Positions 35,516-45,969 of a DNA stretch of 64,000 nt are shown here, piece after piece. The position numbers and the translations under genes are program-made. The notes under the pieces were generated by a model. That model was not told the origin of the DNA. It searched no databases and saw nothing but the letters and a program-made list of their open reading frames with translations. Source of the DNA: Pycnopodia helianthoides (lineage: Eukaryota > Echinodermata > Asteroidea > Forcipulatida > Asteriidae). The stretch covers positions 8,666,700-8,730,699 of the forward strand of contig CM063245.1 in assembly GCA_032158295.1 (NCBI GenBank). The letters are read 5' to 3'. How positions within the stretch are numbered: position 1 is the first letter of the stretch; the number at the start of each line of letters is the position of its first letter.

Positions 35516-36690
35516 ATGGCAGGCGCTTGTGTTTTGATTTATCTGACTGTGATTGTTCACTTTTCTCAAGGTAAGACTTATTTTCCTCATTTAGGTTGGT
35601 AAGACTTACATCAACATTCTCATGTGATTTCTACTGTAGCAAGATACACACCTTATATGGAAGATTTATGAAGGCATGTAGAGATATTAGTATTTATATA
35701 GCCATAAACGCAACAGTGTTTTCATTATGACTCCAGAATTTATTAAAACATTTTTAAATCCTCATCCAAAATGTTTTTAAAATCCTTGAATATTTTTGTT
35801 TGACTCAACTATGAATTTTAAAATTGTGAAACTTTTTTCTTATATTTTCTTTTCAACTTTAAGTAGGGTCGATCAAAAGAGAGAAACAGAGAGAAACGGG
35901 GGAGAAACATTTTACCATAATATCATGTCTTCAAAAAAATCAAAGAATAAGTCCGACTCCGCTCCCCTATACTTTTTAAATACTTGTTTACAGTAATTAA
36001 TTGTACTTTTGTCATTGAAATGTGTATTCATAAGCTGTTTAAGTTTTTTTTGCAAGGCATGCACTCTAAAAACTCACGGGTTTAGAATTTACATGATTCC
36101 GGATCACGTTGGGCCTCAGCCTGACCCATTGCTGTATCAGTATGACCCAGAATCCGTTCAAAAATTACCAATTAATGGTTCAAATTTACGAAGAATTCAG
36201 GACAACAACCAATTTTTTTTTCGGGTCAGCACCCTGGTACCCGGAATCCGGGTCAATTATGACCAGGAAGGTTTTAAAAAGTAGGTTTAAGATAAAACCT
36301 TTTTTTTTCACGATCTTTATTACTCAAGATTTCCACAAAGTAAAACGTACAAAAAGGTTATGATCGAATAAGAAGTAGAAACAGAAGAACCAATGGATAG
36401 CCTTTAAAACAGCGATGGCGAAGAAAAATATTAATAATTTATAGATGTGATTTGTTTTTATGCAGCGATGGTGTGTCAGATGGGACAAGAACCGGATTCA
36501 AAGCGCCGCCCGTAGATACCGATGGGTCATCCCGGTGGAGGATCCCTGCAAGTGCACCAAGATTCGACTAGGTGGTATAAACAACCGTACACCCGGCCGC
36601 AACTTCAAAGTCATCTACTTTGATACCTTCAGCAACTCTGCAATTGAGATTCGCAAATGGCTGAATTGTATCTCGTCAGTATCAATGTGA
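35516..36690 (+). pseudogene. Family gene C: pseudogene
   Basis: The signal exon 35516-35570 is intact (MAGACVLIYLTVIVHFSQ, phase-1 GTAAGA donor), and its upstream ~200 bp are similar to gene A's. The four-Cys exon starts at 36466 after TTTTTATGCAG but has a one-base insertion near its codon 12 (GATTCAAAGCGCC against GATTCGAGCGCC), giving TAG a few codons later. Its end has lost the donor (AATTGTATCTCG). Apart from these lesions it is almost identical to the other copies. The chitin-binding exon survives only as fragments at 36764 and 37234. Loss therefore seems recent for exon 2 and older for exon 3, or exon 2 was converted after loss. Confidence 0.85.
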
Positions 36691-36763
36691 CTGATGAACA
36701 TGAACCACTTTCTCATTGAAAGACATATGTATATGAAACTGACAGGAATGATAGATTAAAGAC

Positions 36764-36832
36764 ATGCCGACCAATTACAATGTATACGATGTACTTGCAG
36801 TACAACAATAATTTAGCACGTCACATGCCGCT
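36764..36832 (+). pseudogene. Chitin-binding exon fragment
   Basis: GCCGACCAATTACAATGTAT, ACGATGTACT, CAGTACAACAATAAT and TAGCACGTCACATGCC correspond to the Y-DP--CTMYYQC-NG-A-HMP part of the domain. Indels and stops break the frame. Confidence 0.65.
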
Positions 36833-37233
36833 TCGACTTTAACGAAAGCTCACCAGGTATGCATCCGCCGCATGATACACTGTTCTAAATAAGCTTGGGT
36901 ACAACAATTTTAATGTAGGGCCGAAGCCGAAGGGAGCCCGTAAAGAGACAAGCTGGTTTTTTGTTATAATTTCTTCCCCTCGAAAAGTTATTTGGCTCCC
37001 CCGAAATCATATTCGAGGGATCAGAATAATCTTTCGAGGAAACAAATTAATACAAACAAACTTTTTTCCCATCAGGGCTCCGTACATAGAAAAACATGTA
37101 TTGCCGTTATGTGTCACTCACTTAGAATTAGTTAAAATTGTATCCAAGTTCTCTTTGATGGTATGGAATCAAAATTATTGTAAATTTTTTGTGTTGCAAC
37201 GAAATAAACGGGTCTTGAATGAATAAGAATTAG

Positions 37234-37306
37234 AGACAATGCCGACCAATAAACTGTACGATATTCTGGCAGTGCAACAATAATTTAGCACGTCACATGC
37301 CCTGCG
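37234..37306 (+). pseudogene. Second chitin-binding exon fragment downstream of gene C
   Basis: It matches the fragment at 36764 (ATGCCGACCAAT, CTGTACGATATTCTGGCAGTG, CAACAATAATTTAGCACGTCACATGCC) and extends to CCTGCG. Two domain exons about 470 bp apart repeat the arrangement at 12.9/13.6 kb and 55.7/56.6 kb. Confidence 0.65.
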
Positions 37307-37539
37307 AATTATTCTGTTATTCTTTTTTTCCACACACCTCATGTTCTTTTACAACATATAACAATCATTTGTGCCCTAGAAAATTATATTTCAACCAGAG
37401 TTTAAACATTTTAAATAATTTTAAAACGACTCAAAATATTATAGAACTTCATATTAATTGCTTGATACTATGTTTTGAAGAGATACAAGAATATTAATCT
37501 TGCTTGCACGAACAGCTCACCGTTGACGATACCAAACGA

Positions 37540-37598
37540 AGTACCGTTCTTGGAGAAGATTTGTTAAAATTTAACAAATCCTCTCCAAGAACGGTACT
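37540..37598. repeat. Near-perfect 29-bp inverted repeat with a one-base loop
   Basis: The arms begin AGTACCGTTCTTGGAGA and match at 28 of 29 positions around A37569. The left arm starts inside a block (ACCAAACGAAGTACCGTT) that has non-palindromic relatives at 14760 and 57910, so the palindrome arose locally. Confidence 0.85.
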
Positions 37599-37599
37599 G

Positions 37600-38029
37600 T
37601 AAGCAGAGAATGTACCAAATTTCAAATGGTAAAAAAACATAAAAACTTACCTGTTTATAACAGTCTTTTGATATTGTTGCAGCAAACAATAGGTAATAAA
37701 ATTAACCAACGAGGCTTTGCGATTACATTAAGGTCGTTTGTTGTTGTTGTTGTTGGTTTTTTTTTGGGGGGGCATGCATGGAATTTCTTCAACAACAAAA
37801 ATGTGCTTAATCTATTGTTGTCGAAAATAAAATAATGGCAAAATAAAATCCTGAATACTCATTTGTAAGTTTTATTTGCGTTGTTTGTCACGGTATATTG
37901 TCTTAGATATTTGGGGCGATTTATACCTAACAATACCTGAGACCTTTCCGTCTAACTCTAACTCCCTGCGCCCCATTGTCGGAACGTCACTTGATACAAA
38001 ACATAGCCACCACATTACGCGGCAACTGC
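37600..38029. other. No gene seen
   Basis: AT-rich sequence with a (TTG)n stretch and a G-run near 37740-37772. No coding exon was recognised. Confidence 0.45.
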
Positions 38030-38081
38030 GCGTGTATCATTTGATATATTTTATTGTAATTGCAGATCTTTCTGACGGTAA
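38030..38081 (+). pseudogene. Decayed signal-peptide exon relic
   Basis: GTGTATCATTTGATATATTT, TATTGTAATTGCAG, ATCTTTCTGACG|GTAAGACT resembles the ends of the A and C signal exons (…TATTGCTGTGATTGCATCCC, TTTCTGAAG|GTAAG). The upstream ATG is lost. It marks another lost gene copy between C and D. Confidence 0.45.
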
Positions 38082-38844
38082 GACTGAACATTTCTAAAAG
38101 TTCCGTTGGTTAAGATAATTATATTTACTTGACATTATTTGGCGATATTTGCCTTTCGAAAGTCTACCAGAGCGCAATCAAGATTGCCCTCAAATTGAAC
38201 CCTTACCTTAAAAACTGCGGTATTTTCATTGTGACTCCAGACATTAATAAAACAAATACATAAAAAATAAGCCCAATTTGTTAATATTCCCATCTATATT
38301 AATTAAAGTTTTTCTATTTAACATTTTCATCTCAACTATGAACTGTAAAACGTATAATACCAGTACGCAACATAAATTCCGAAGGTTAAAGCTGCTAACT
38401 AGGGCATCCCTTTTTATGTATTCTTTCTTTCTTTCTCTCTTTTTCTTTTTTTTTGTTTTTTTTTTGGGGGGGGGGTCATTGGAAGTTGAGTCTGTCGAGC
38501 AAAAAAGAAGAGAAACAGGGGGAACAATCTGTAAACCGGAATAACGTATGGTTGTATCTACATCAGGGGCAACTGCGCATCGGGGTTTGTGGGCCATGCC
38601 ACCATTATTGATTTGAGGCCAACATTTTGAGCTTTAATATATTTATTGCCACTAGACAGTCAGACAGGGATGGTAGAGCACCGAGCAATAAATCACTACA
38701 TTGTCGGAAGTTGGCACAATTTAGCTGCCCTCAATTTCAATTGATTTTTTTAGAAGTCTTCGTGTTGTTCACTTGTTCTCTTGCTTACTGCTAGAAAAAT
38801 TAGTTTCAATAAAGTGCTCTCTTGTTCCTTTATTGTCATTCTAT

Positions 38845-39340
38845 AGATTTGCGTATAGTAATTAAAAATTGTGTACATTTTGTAATAAATGCTTTGAACA
38901 CAACTCACAAGCAGTCATTAGTAAACCGATGGGAATACATGTTGTCATTATATGTCATTATGTATTTGGTGGGCGATAAGTCCTGGACTCAAGTCCCAAA
39001 ATTACTTATGATATAAAGTGTGTATTTAATGTGAAAATAAATTATGGTCAGTGTTGGGGTTAAGCAAATCAGCGAGTAAAAGTTTAACCCTATCACAGAA
39101 TCGATATTCCCGGCAACTTTTGAGGCCAAGTGTGCACTGATGAGGCCTGATTGATGATTCTATGGAATTTCTTAGCTGAAAAATTAAAATTGAGCTTGTT
39201 AAAAATATTCCATTGATAATAAGCTTGATTTAGTTTGAACTTCTTTATACGGGCTGAAAACACAAATTCCAAGATGGCCGTCGGATACAGGTGCCATTTT
39301 TAATACCCATAATGCATTTGGCACCATCACGTGACACATC
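38845..39340 (+). repeat. Segmental duplication downstream of C (partner about 44800-45262)
   Basis: Shared in order: AGTAATTAAAAATTG, GCTTTGAACACAACTCACAA, GCAGTCATTAGTAAA, CACAGAATCGATATTCCC, GATGAGGCCTGATTGATGAT, and CCAAGATGGCCGTCGGATA. The D-side copy begins inside a chitin-binding exon fragment. Confidence 0.82.
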
Positions 39341-40439
39341 TGTATACCACTTTCTTTGGAAAAAAATACAAAAACAAGAGTGATTTCATAGAAAAAAAGG
39401 TGTTTTAAAACGTTAAAATCGTTTGACCCAAGGTCAACAAACGGTTGCCATGGTAACAGATGACCCCCGAAAAAAACCTTCTTTTTTTTTTTTTAAATAA
39501 CCCTATAAAGATTTGATGAAAATAGCATAATAATGGTAGGAGCATGTGCGCTCCCCGGTCGCAATTTTTTCTTTCGTACTACACTTGAGACAGGGGGTCA
39601 ACAGTGAAGGGATCCGGGAAAGCGCCCATACGTTATGCGTGTATGCATTGGCTCTAGTGTGGTACGGAAAAAAAATTGCTCCCCGGTCCTGCTTGGGTTA
39701 GTGTAGTAAAACACAATGTTAATTCTTTTCGGTAGGCTCTCAATAGAGTGCGCCACCAAGAGTCTGCATGGAAAAATAAACTAGCAAGTCAGTCAATGCA
39801 GTGTACGCGTTAGCCCCAAATATCTGACGTCACACGTCAAGGCTCGTGATAAACGCCAGATACCGGCTTTTAGAACCTGGTATAGTTACCTGCCAGACCG
39901 ACCTTTGACCTTATATGCAATTACTGTGTGTACATAAACATGTACACTCAGCTGAACTTGTTGTGCACACAAATAGTTTGCCAGTTAATCGTCGTTGCGT
40001 GCATAAAAAACAGAGGACCAGTCTATGCACGTAGCCCAAACATCTGACGTCACACTCTGAGGCGCATGAATAACGTCAGACACCAGCCTTTTAAAACCTG
40101 CTCTGAGATGTATCATTGACATCGCATGCCCTAATGCTGTGTGTGTACGGTATCGTACCGACACACGTTGTTTAAATTTTTGTTTGCCTAGGAAGAACCA
40201 AAATACACATGTTGATGCGTTCTTGGCAAAAGCACCCAAAATAATTTTGCCAAAGTGACAATTTTGTCATGCATACAACTTGATTAGCCCTATTTATACT
40301 CAACATTTACCGACTGATTTGCGTTCATGGTGGTAACAATTCCATACACCATTCCTTAAGTATAGCAACGTGGAAATGTCTCCATTGCTTAAAGTAAGAA
40401 TAACAAAAACCAATGTTTAATGAATTTAGTCTGAAAGCT
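39341..40439. other. No gene; contains a direct repeat with perfect CRE sites
   Basis: Blocks at about 39815-39890 and 40035-40110 share ATCTGACGTCACAC, then a GG(C)G(T/C) spacer, AACG.CAGA.ACC.GC and TTTTA.AACCTG. Each has the palindrome TGACGTCA (39825-39832 and 40045-40052). An inverted pair GCTCCCCGGTC flanks 39550-39690. No exon was recognised. Confidence 0.5.
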
Positions 40440-41120
40440 TGCTGATTATGAAGTTCATACTAGAACATTTTTTTCTGTGAGCAATGTCCCTCTGAAATGA
40501 AGTCATATTCAAGAAAACTGTATCTGAAAAAAAAAGGTTTCAGCTGCTTTCGGTTGTTACAACTAAAATTAAGGACAAATTGTTTACCTGCTGAATGGGA
40601 TTGAGCCCAACATTTTTACAGGTTTGGTAATCATGTTATGGTTGATAACCAAAACAAGGACACTGTCTGCGACTATTCTGTCCACTCTATCAATCATGTA
40701 TAATACCGTACAACAAAGTGCTACCTCAGTTGTTTCCTATAGTAACACTTTGATTGTGCTTTTGTTAATGCTGCCCCTACCCTCTGGAATGCCCTCCCAA
40801 TTAACATTAGGAGAGCTAACAGTGTTGATAACTTCCAGTCTATGTTAAAAACTCATCTTTTCAAGTTGGCCTTTTACTGATTTTGTTTTTACTTCATTGT
40901 ATTTTATATTGGTTTTAATCTTCTTTTGATTGTGTTAATTTTATTGTTGTTTTAATCATTCATTTTTAAAGTAATTTTATTGCTGTTACCTTTATTCATT
41001 TTAAGGCATGTAATAGCGCGTATGGGTATATTTTATAGTGTATTTTCTTGTATTTTTATTATTATTATTTAAGCGCACTTGAACAAAATTATTTGGAATT
41101 TGCGCTGTATAAATGAATAA

Positions 41121-41155
<35 letters not shown>

Positions 41156-42510
41156 ACGGAAGAAGTTCATTACGTGTTGAGTGTCTTGTTAGACTATGCA
41201 CAAGTCACCACACTACTTTGAATGAGTAGGTGAAAAACAGCCCTTTATTTACCGTTTTTTTGCATTTCTCAGTTTTTCGCATGAAAGGCTGCAGAAAACC
41301 CCATCGAATTCGTATTAAATATCTCAGGCACTGCTAACTGACCAGTTGTGTTTTAATAAAATTTTAATTGCCTCACCTTGAAGGCCATTGCTGGGAAGTA
41401 TTTGCCGCGCGTATAAACGATGTGACCTGTGACATCACATGTTCACAAAAGAGCCACAGAGCCTGGACTTCCGGCGGGCACATTTGTACACAGCTCAATG
41501 GAAGAGTACAACAAATCTTATGTTTTATGGAGATCGCACTGTCTGATTTTCCTCAACTTTTGATATGAAGAAAGGGGGGACATCTCAAAAGCTGTACAGC
41601 TGTTGCTTTTGTAAATTTTGAATTTATGTGAAAATTATGACACAAAATATAAATTTTCCCATTGAGCCTGTGTAGTATCTTGCCCGTCAGGAATAGCATT
41701 ATAATGTACGAGGTCACCACTCTGTAAACAAATGTAACATGGTCTATAGAGACCCCAAACGACATGTAACGACAATAACCAAGTCTGAAGTATCCACTCA
41801 CTCTGCCTTCAATCGATACCCTTACGCATAATTATGTTAAAGGAAACTTGTGACAGAGCTCATAACTGGCGAGGTAGAATTAAGGGAGAGTGGGAGTATC
41901 ATAGGATGCGATGAAAGAAAAATTTCAGCAGAGAGAGAGCCTGCTGGTTGAATTTCGTATGGTACATGGTGTAGTCAGATAGAGTTAACACCCACTGTAC
42001 AGTCGCTTCTCTCTTGCGCCACCGTGGATCTTTTTATTGTTTGTCGTAAAGTATAAAAAATTAAAAATCATCATCTAATAGGATTATCTATAGATGTTCC
42101 TTTACTTTTTTCAATACCTTCTGGAAAAGGTAAACTGTGACAAACCATAAAACTGTCTTTAAAAATTATAATACATACAATAACGTCTGCCATTATCATA
42201 ATCATTAAATTTTGAAGCAAAAAGCCTGATAACAGAATGTTTTAAATGTAAGGCCAGACTTCTATTATCCTTGCCCACTAATTTCTCATGCAAATGGTTT
42301 GCAACGTGGCTTATTATACAATTGCTGGCAACTCTGAATGAACCAGCCAGCGCATTTCTATCTCCATGTAGGCTAGGAGGTAACACTGATAACTCGGAGG
42401 AGGAAAGTCTTACAGAAGAATGTTTGCTCGAAGAAGAATGACAGTGTTTGGGGAATCTGCTTGTCTTTTGATTTCACTTGCTCTGACGGTACATCTTACT
42501 GAAGGTAAAA
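40440..42510. repeat. Inverted segmental duplication, D-side arm (partner 29903-31650)
   Basis: It is the inverted counterpart of the gene B upstream region, carrying gene D's promoter and signal exon. It is interrupted by a LINE end (40752-41153). The signal exons differ by only three or so bases. Confidence 0.85.
40752..41153 (+). mobile_element. 3' end of a CR1/L2-type LINE inserted in the D-side duplication
   Basis: The frame at 40767-40880 encodes NAAPTLWNALPINIRRANSV then DNFQSMLKTHLFKLAFY-stop, the conserved C-terminal tail of many non-LTR retrotransposon polyproteins. It is followed by a ~270 bp 3' UTR, GCGCTGTATAAATGAATAAG and (TTA)n. The B-side duplicate reads straight through (ACACTTTAAACGGA), so the empty site is visible. 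It is a 5'-truncated, dead copy. Confidence 0.85.
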
Positions 42511-44450
42511 ACATCGACAAATCTGTTTGTCTAACTTGGTTGAAAACAACGAATTAATGTCTTGTAGTATTCTTGTTTTAAATCCTCTCTTTGTATTTAT
42601 TTTTTAACTCATGTGTGAAAAGTGATGGGCGTAAATGTTCTATTCTTTTAACCAAGACATGCAATCGAATTAAATAGAACAAACGACGTTGTAAATTATT
42701 CTTGGATACCAGAGCTAAAGAACTAAGACTCCAAAATAAAGACATTTTTCAAAAACTAAAAGACTACTGTTATCGGTACTGGTAAATGAGAAAACAAAGT
42801 TTAAACGTAGTTTTCAAAAATGACTCGCCACTCATATTATTCGACATTCCCCACTTATTTTGACAATACTCATAAAACGATTGTAACCACGAAGCGGCGA
42901 TTAGAAAAAAAATATTTGGAAAAAACTGATGCCGATAATCCCTCATATCTGATGTGCCCGAAAAAGCATCAAAAGCAAATACTTTACGGAGATGAAAGAA
43001 AAAATCTGATGTTCTTAAAATAATTATTCATATCTAGATGATTACATCACGCCGGTATCTGCCCGAGGGCATTTCGCTGCTTGATAATTTATAATTCAGC
43101 AGGTAGTTGTAATAAGGTAATTGAGGCCCATTGCTATATTAATGTCTTTCATTGGTATAATTATAGGGCGCTTTGTCCCAGCCGCGCTATCATGGGCAGC
43201 GTGCCGTATCGATACCTCTCGTCACCAATCCCTTGAAGGAAAGCACTGAAACCAACGTACGCTCGTGAAATCATTTCGAAATAACTTATTTCGAGCGTTT
43301 TAAACATTTCGTGCGCTCGAAATAATTTGCTCGCAAAATGATTTCAAACGCTCGAAATAAATGAATTCGTCCTAGCTCTATGAGCTTTATTTTGTGCACT
43401 AGAAGTCAATCCGTGATCACAAAATAATAACCATTCTAGAGAGAACATTGTTTACTTGCATGTATTTTGAGTTTCCACATAGATTATCTTTACGAACCAG
43501 ATACATTGTAGTGTTTTACTTTAAAATATTTATGGATATGCCTCTGACGAAGGTCCGGTTTGGATCGAAAGCTAAGGCCATCTACCCTACAAATTTTATA
43601 TGTATTTATATATTAAATTTAAAACCTTTTTTTTTTAGAAAGTGTGCGCCTTGTAATAACACTAATGTGATCTGGCTTTATACCTTGACTTCATTCATCT
43701 CGATGTTACAAATTATTTCTCCGCGGTATTTTGGCAGTCTCTGAACTAAACTCTTGTATTTAAGGCTATTAACAGTTTCAGATCCAAAGAAGACTACTAA
43801 TAACACATCATCTGCACCGGTGAGAGTAAAATGAAGTTTCAATATCAATTTATATTCTTGTTTTCGGTTTATTTTTCTAGCGATTGTGTGTCAGATGGGA
43901 CAAGAACCGGATCCAGGGTCACACCATAGATACCGATGGGTCATCCCGGTGGAGGATCCCTGCAAGTGCACCAAGATTCGACTAGGTGGTATAAACAACC
44001 GTGCACCCGGCCGCAACTTCAAAGTCATCTACTTTGATACCTTTCTGATCAGCAAATCATTTAATGATATCCGCAAATGGCTTAATTGCAAAGGTGGGAT
44101 ATCAGTACCAAATTAGCTGGTTTCAGGTTTAACTTTTTGCTGAATTTACGAAATGAATTTTAAATCTAAATTCATCGATTCTGTTGTGAATTCACAGATC
44201 CATCCATCCCGCACAATGAGGAACACACCACGGCATTTGCGACCAGCGACTTGCCGGGAAAGAAACATACGCAAACCAATTCAGCTGTGTGGGTAAGGAC
44301 GACGGACGTTATTCTGACCCATACAACTGCGAGATGTACAACGAATGTAGCAATGGAATCAAATACCATAGATCCTGCCCCGATACACTGCAGTTTAACC
44401 AAGTGGAGGGACAGTGCCGCCACGACAGTGGTGGCAACTGTCAGTTGTAA
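42420..44450 (+). CDS. Family gene D: divergent copy with a frame break in the last exon
   Basis: Exons are 42420-42504, 43881-44093 and 44198-44450. The signal peptide is like gene B's (MTVFGESACLLISLALTVHL, with an upstream in-frame ATG at 42420; inner ATG 42438). Exon 2 is 213 nt; its ends (DPGSHHRYRW and TFLISKSFNDIRKWLNCKG) are unlike other copies but its core is identical. Exon 3 read from the good TTCACAG acceptor gives DPSIPHNEEHTTAFATSDLP, then slips one base before the chitin-binding domain. That domain is intact in the other frame (FSCVGKDDGRYSDPYNCEMY..., six Cys, NCQL-stop). A poor AG at 44261-44262 would restore frame if used. It is therefore either a young pseudogene, an assembly error or an unusual splice form. 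Confidence 0.65.
42505..43880. other. Gene D intron 1 with clustered TTTCGAGCG palindromes
   Basis: Around 43255-43370 inverted CGCTCGAAATAA / TTATTTCGAGCG motifs recur with ATGATTTCAAACG / CGTGAAATCATTT, giving a foldback about 110 bp long. The open frame 43448-43744 has no family similarity. Confidence 0.5.
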
Positions 44451-44696
44451 CAATTGCGTCAACTCAAACACAAAGACAAAACATTTAAAACAGCTTTTGT
44501 TAATTTATAGAGTATATTGTTTACTTGTGAGTTTATACCTCTCCCGGAGAAATGTTGCTACAAAAAAGTGGAAATGCATCCAAATCTTTCTATGAACATA
44601 AACTATAGGATATAACACACCTAAGTAGATCCCTGCATTATATTGGAGGATTGTCAGAGTACAAAAGCTCCACTTGTCTTGGAAGAGCTAATAATA

Positions 44697-44815
44697 TGGT
44701 CTTTTTCCAACCCCTACGACTGCGGGATGTAATACCTAACAAGAGCACTGGTACAGAATATCACATGCCCTGCCCAGCTGGCCTACATTATTAGTGAAAA
44801 TCAAAAGATTTGCGT
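44697..44815 (+). pseudogene. Chitin-binding exon fragment after gene D
   Basis: CCAACCCCTACGACTGCGGG, ATGTAATACC, GGTACAGAATATCACATGCC and CTGCCCAGCTGGCCTACATT match the DPYDC.M.Y…YHMPCPAGLHF part of the domain, with a stop after ATG and missing bases. It is again a second-domain relic following a family gene. Confidence 0.65.
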
Positions 44816-45867
44816 AAAGTAATTAAAAATTGCGTACAACTTGGGCTTTGAACACAACTCACAAGCAGTCATTAGTAAATAAACGGGAATTCGTTTTGTC
44901 ATTCTATGTCATTGTATTTGGTGAGCAAATAACCCCGGACTCAAGTCCCAAAATGACTTATGGATTTATAGTTTGATATTTAATGTGATTTAAAATAAAG
45001 TAAGGTCGGTATAGTGTTAGTAAATCAGCGAATAAAAGTTTAACCGCTATCACAGAATCGATATTCCCGCCAATTTTGGGGGCCCAGCTTGCAATGATGA
45101 GGCCTGATTGATGATTTTATGGAATTTCTTAGCTGAAAAATTGGAATTTAGCATTTTAAAAATATTCAATTGATAATAAGCTTGATGTAGTTTGAACTTC
45201 TAAATACGGGCTGAAAACACAAAATCCAAGATGGCCGTCGGATATAGTGGCAATTTTGAACACCCACAATATATTCAACACATTTAATAGCTATGGCACC
45301 AAAACACCCAATTTGGTGGAGCTTTTGTGTTCAAAATGGTTTTAAGTGATGAAGCAACCAAAATACAACATCTTTAGGCAAGGTGAGGTGGCGCATATTG
45401 CTGCCAGACCATGCCATAACACGGGGCAAACCCCTTCTCCTTAAAGGACAATGTGAACTGGGTTACTTTACGTGCATTTATACACAACACACGGGACCAA
45501 CGGGTTTACGTCACATCCGAAGGACGAAGAAATAATGGTGAAGTGTCTTGCTTAGCGACACAAATGTCATGACCGGGACTCGAACCCCACTCTGCTGACC
45601 AGAAACACCAGAGCCTCTTTCACTGCGGCGAGTCAGTCACAGCGGCAGTCAACACAATTTAAACTCGTCCCTCATTGGCCTTTCCCGAAACTATGGGTAG
45701 TCACTATCCAATGAAATGATCGTTATATACCTTGCTCACTTATTTATTACAACAAGCGTCCGAAAAGAGCCGAGCACGTGATAAAAGACAAAAACACACA
45801 TGTGTTTTGTGAACTGCGTGACCTCTTTTGTTGGTGTTGGCATCCCCTGTGTATTGTATTGTCCAAC
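44816..45867. other. No gene; duplicated flank and SINE remnant
   Basis: 44816-45262 is the duplicate of the region after gene C. At 45540-45600 a decayed SINE shows GTCATGACCGGGACTCGAACC. The rest has no recognised feature. Confidence 0.5.
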
Positions 45868-45969
45868 ATGGCAGCCGCCGGTGGATTTTTATCGTCACGC
45901 AGTAAGAGAATGTTGTCTCTCAAAGCCATGAACTTACTCTCCCTGTGGATTTCCGGCAATGAATTGTGA
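45868..45969 (+). CDS. Short candidate coding sequence or first exon
   Basis: CCAACATGGCAGCCGCC is a good start context. The frame reads MAAAGGFLSSRSKRMLSLKA then MNLLSLWISGNEL-stop (33 aa). The local CpG content is raised. Without a donor in frame it is either a very short protein, a degraded first exon or part of a transposon-derived gene. Not recognised. Confidence 0.22.
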   Translation: MAAAGGFLSSRSKRMLSLKAMNLLSLWISGNEL

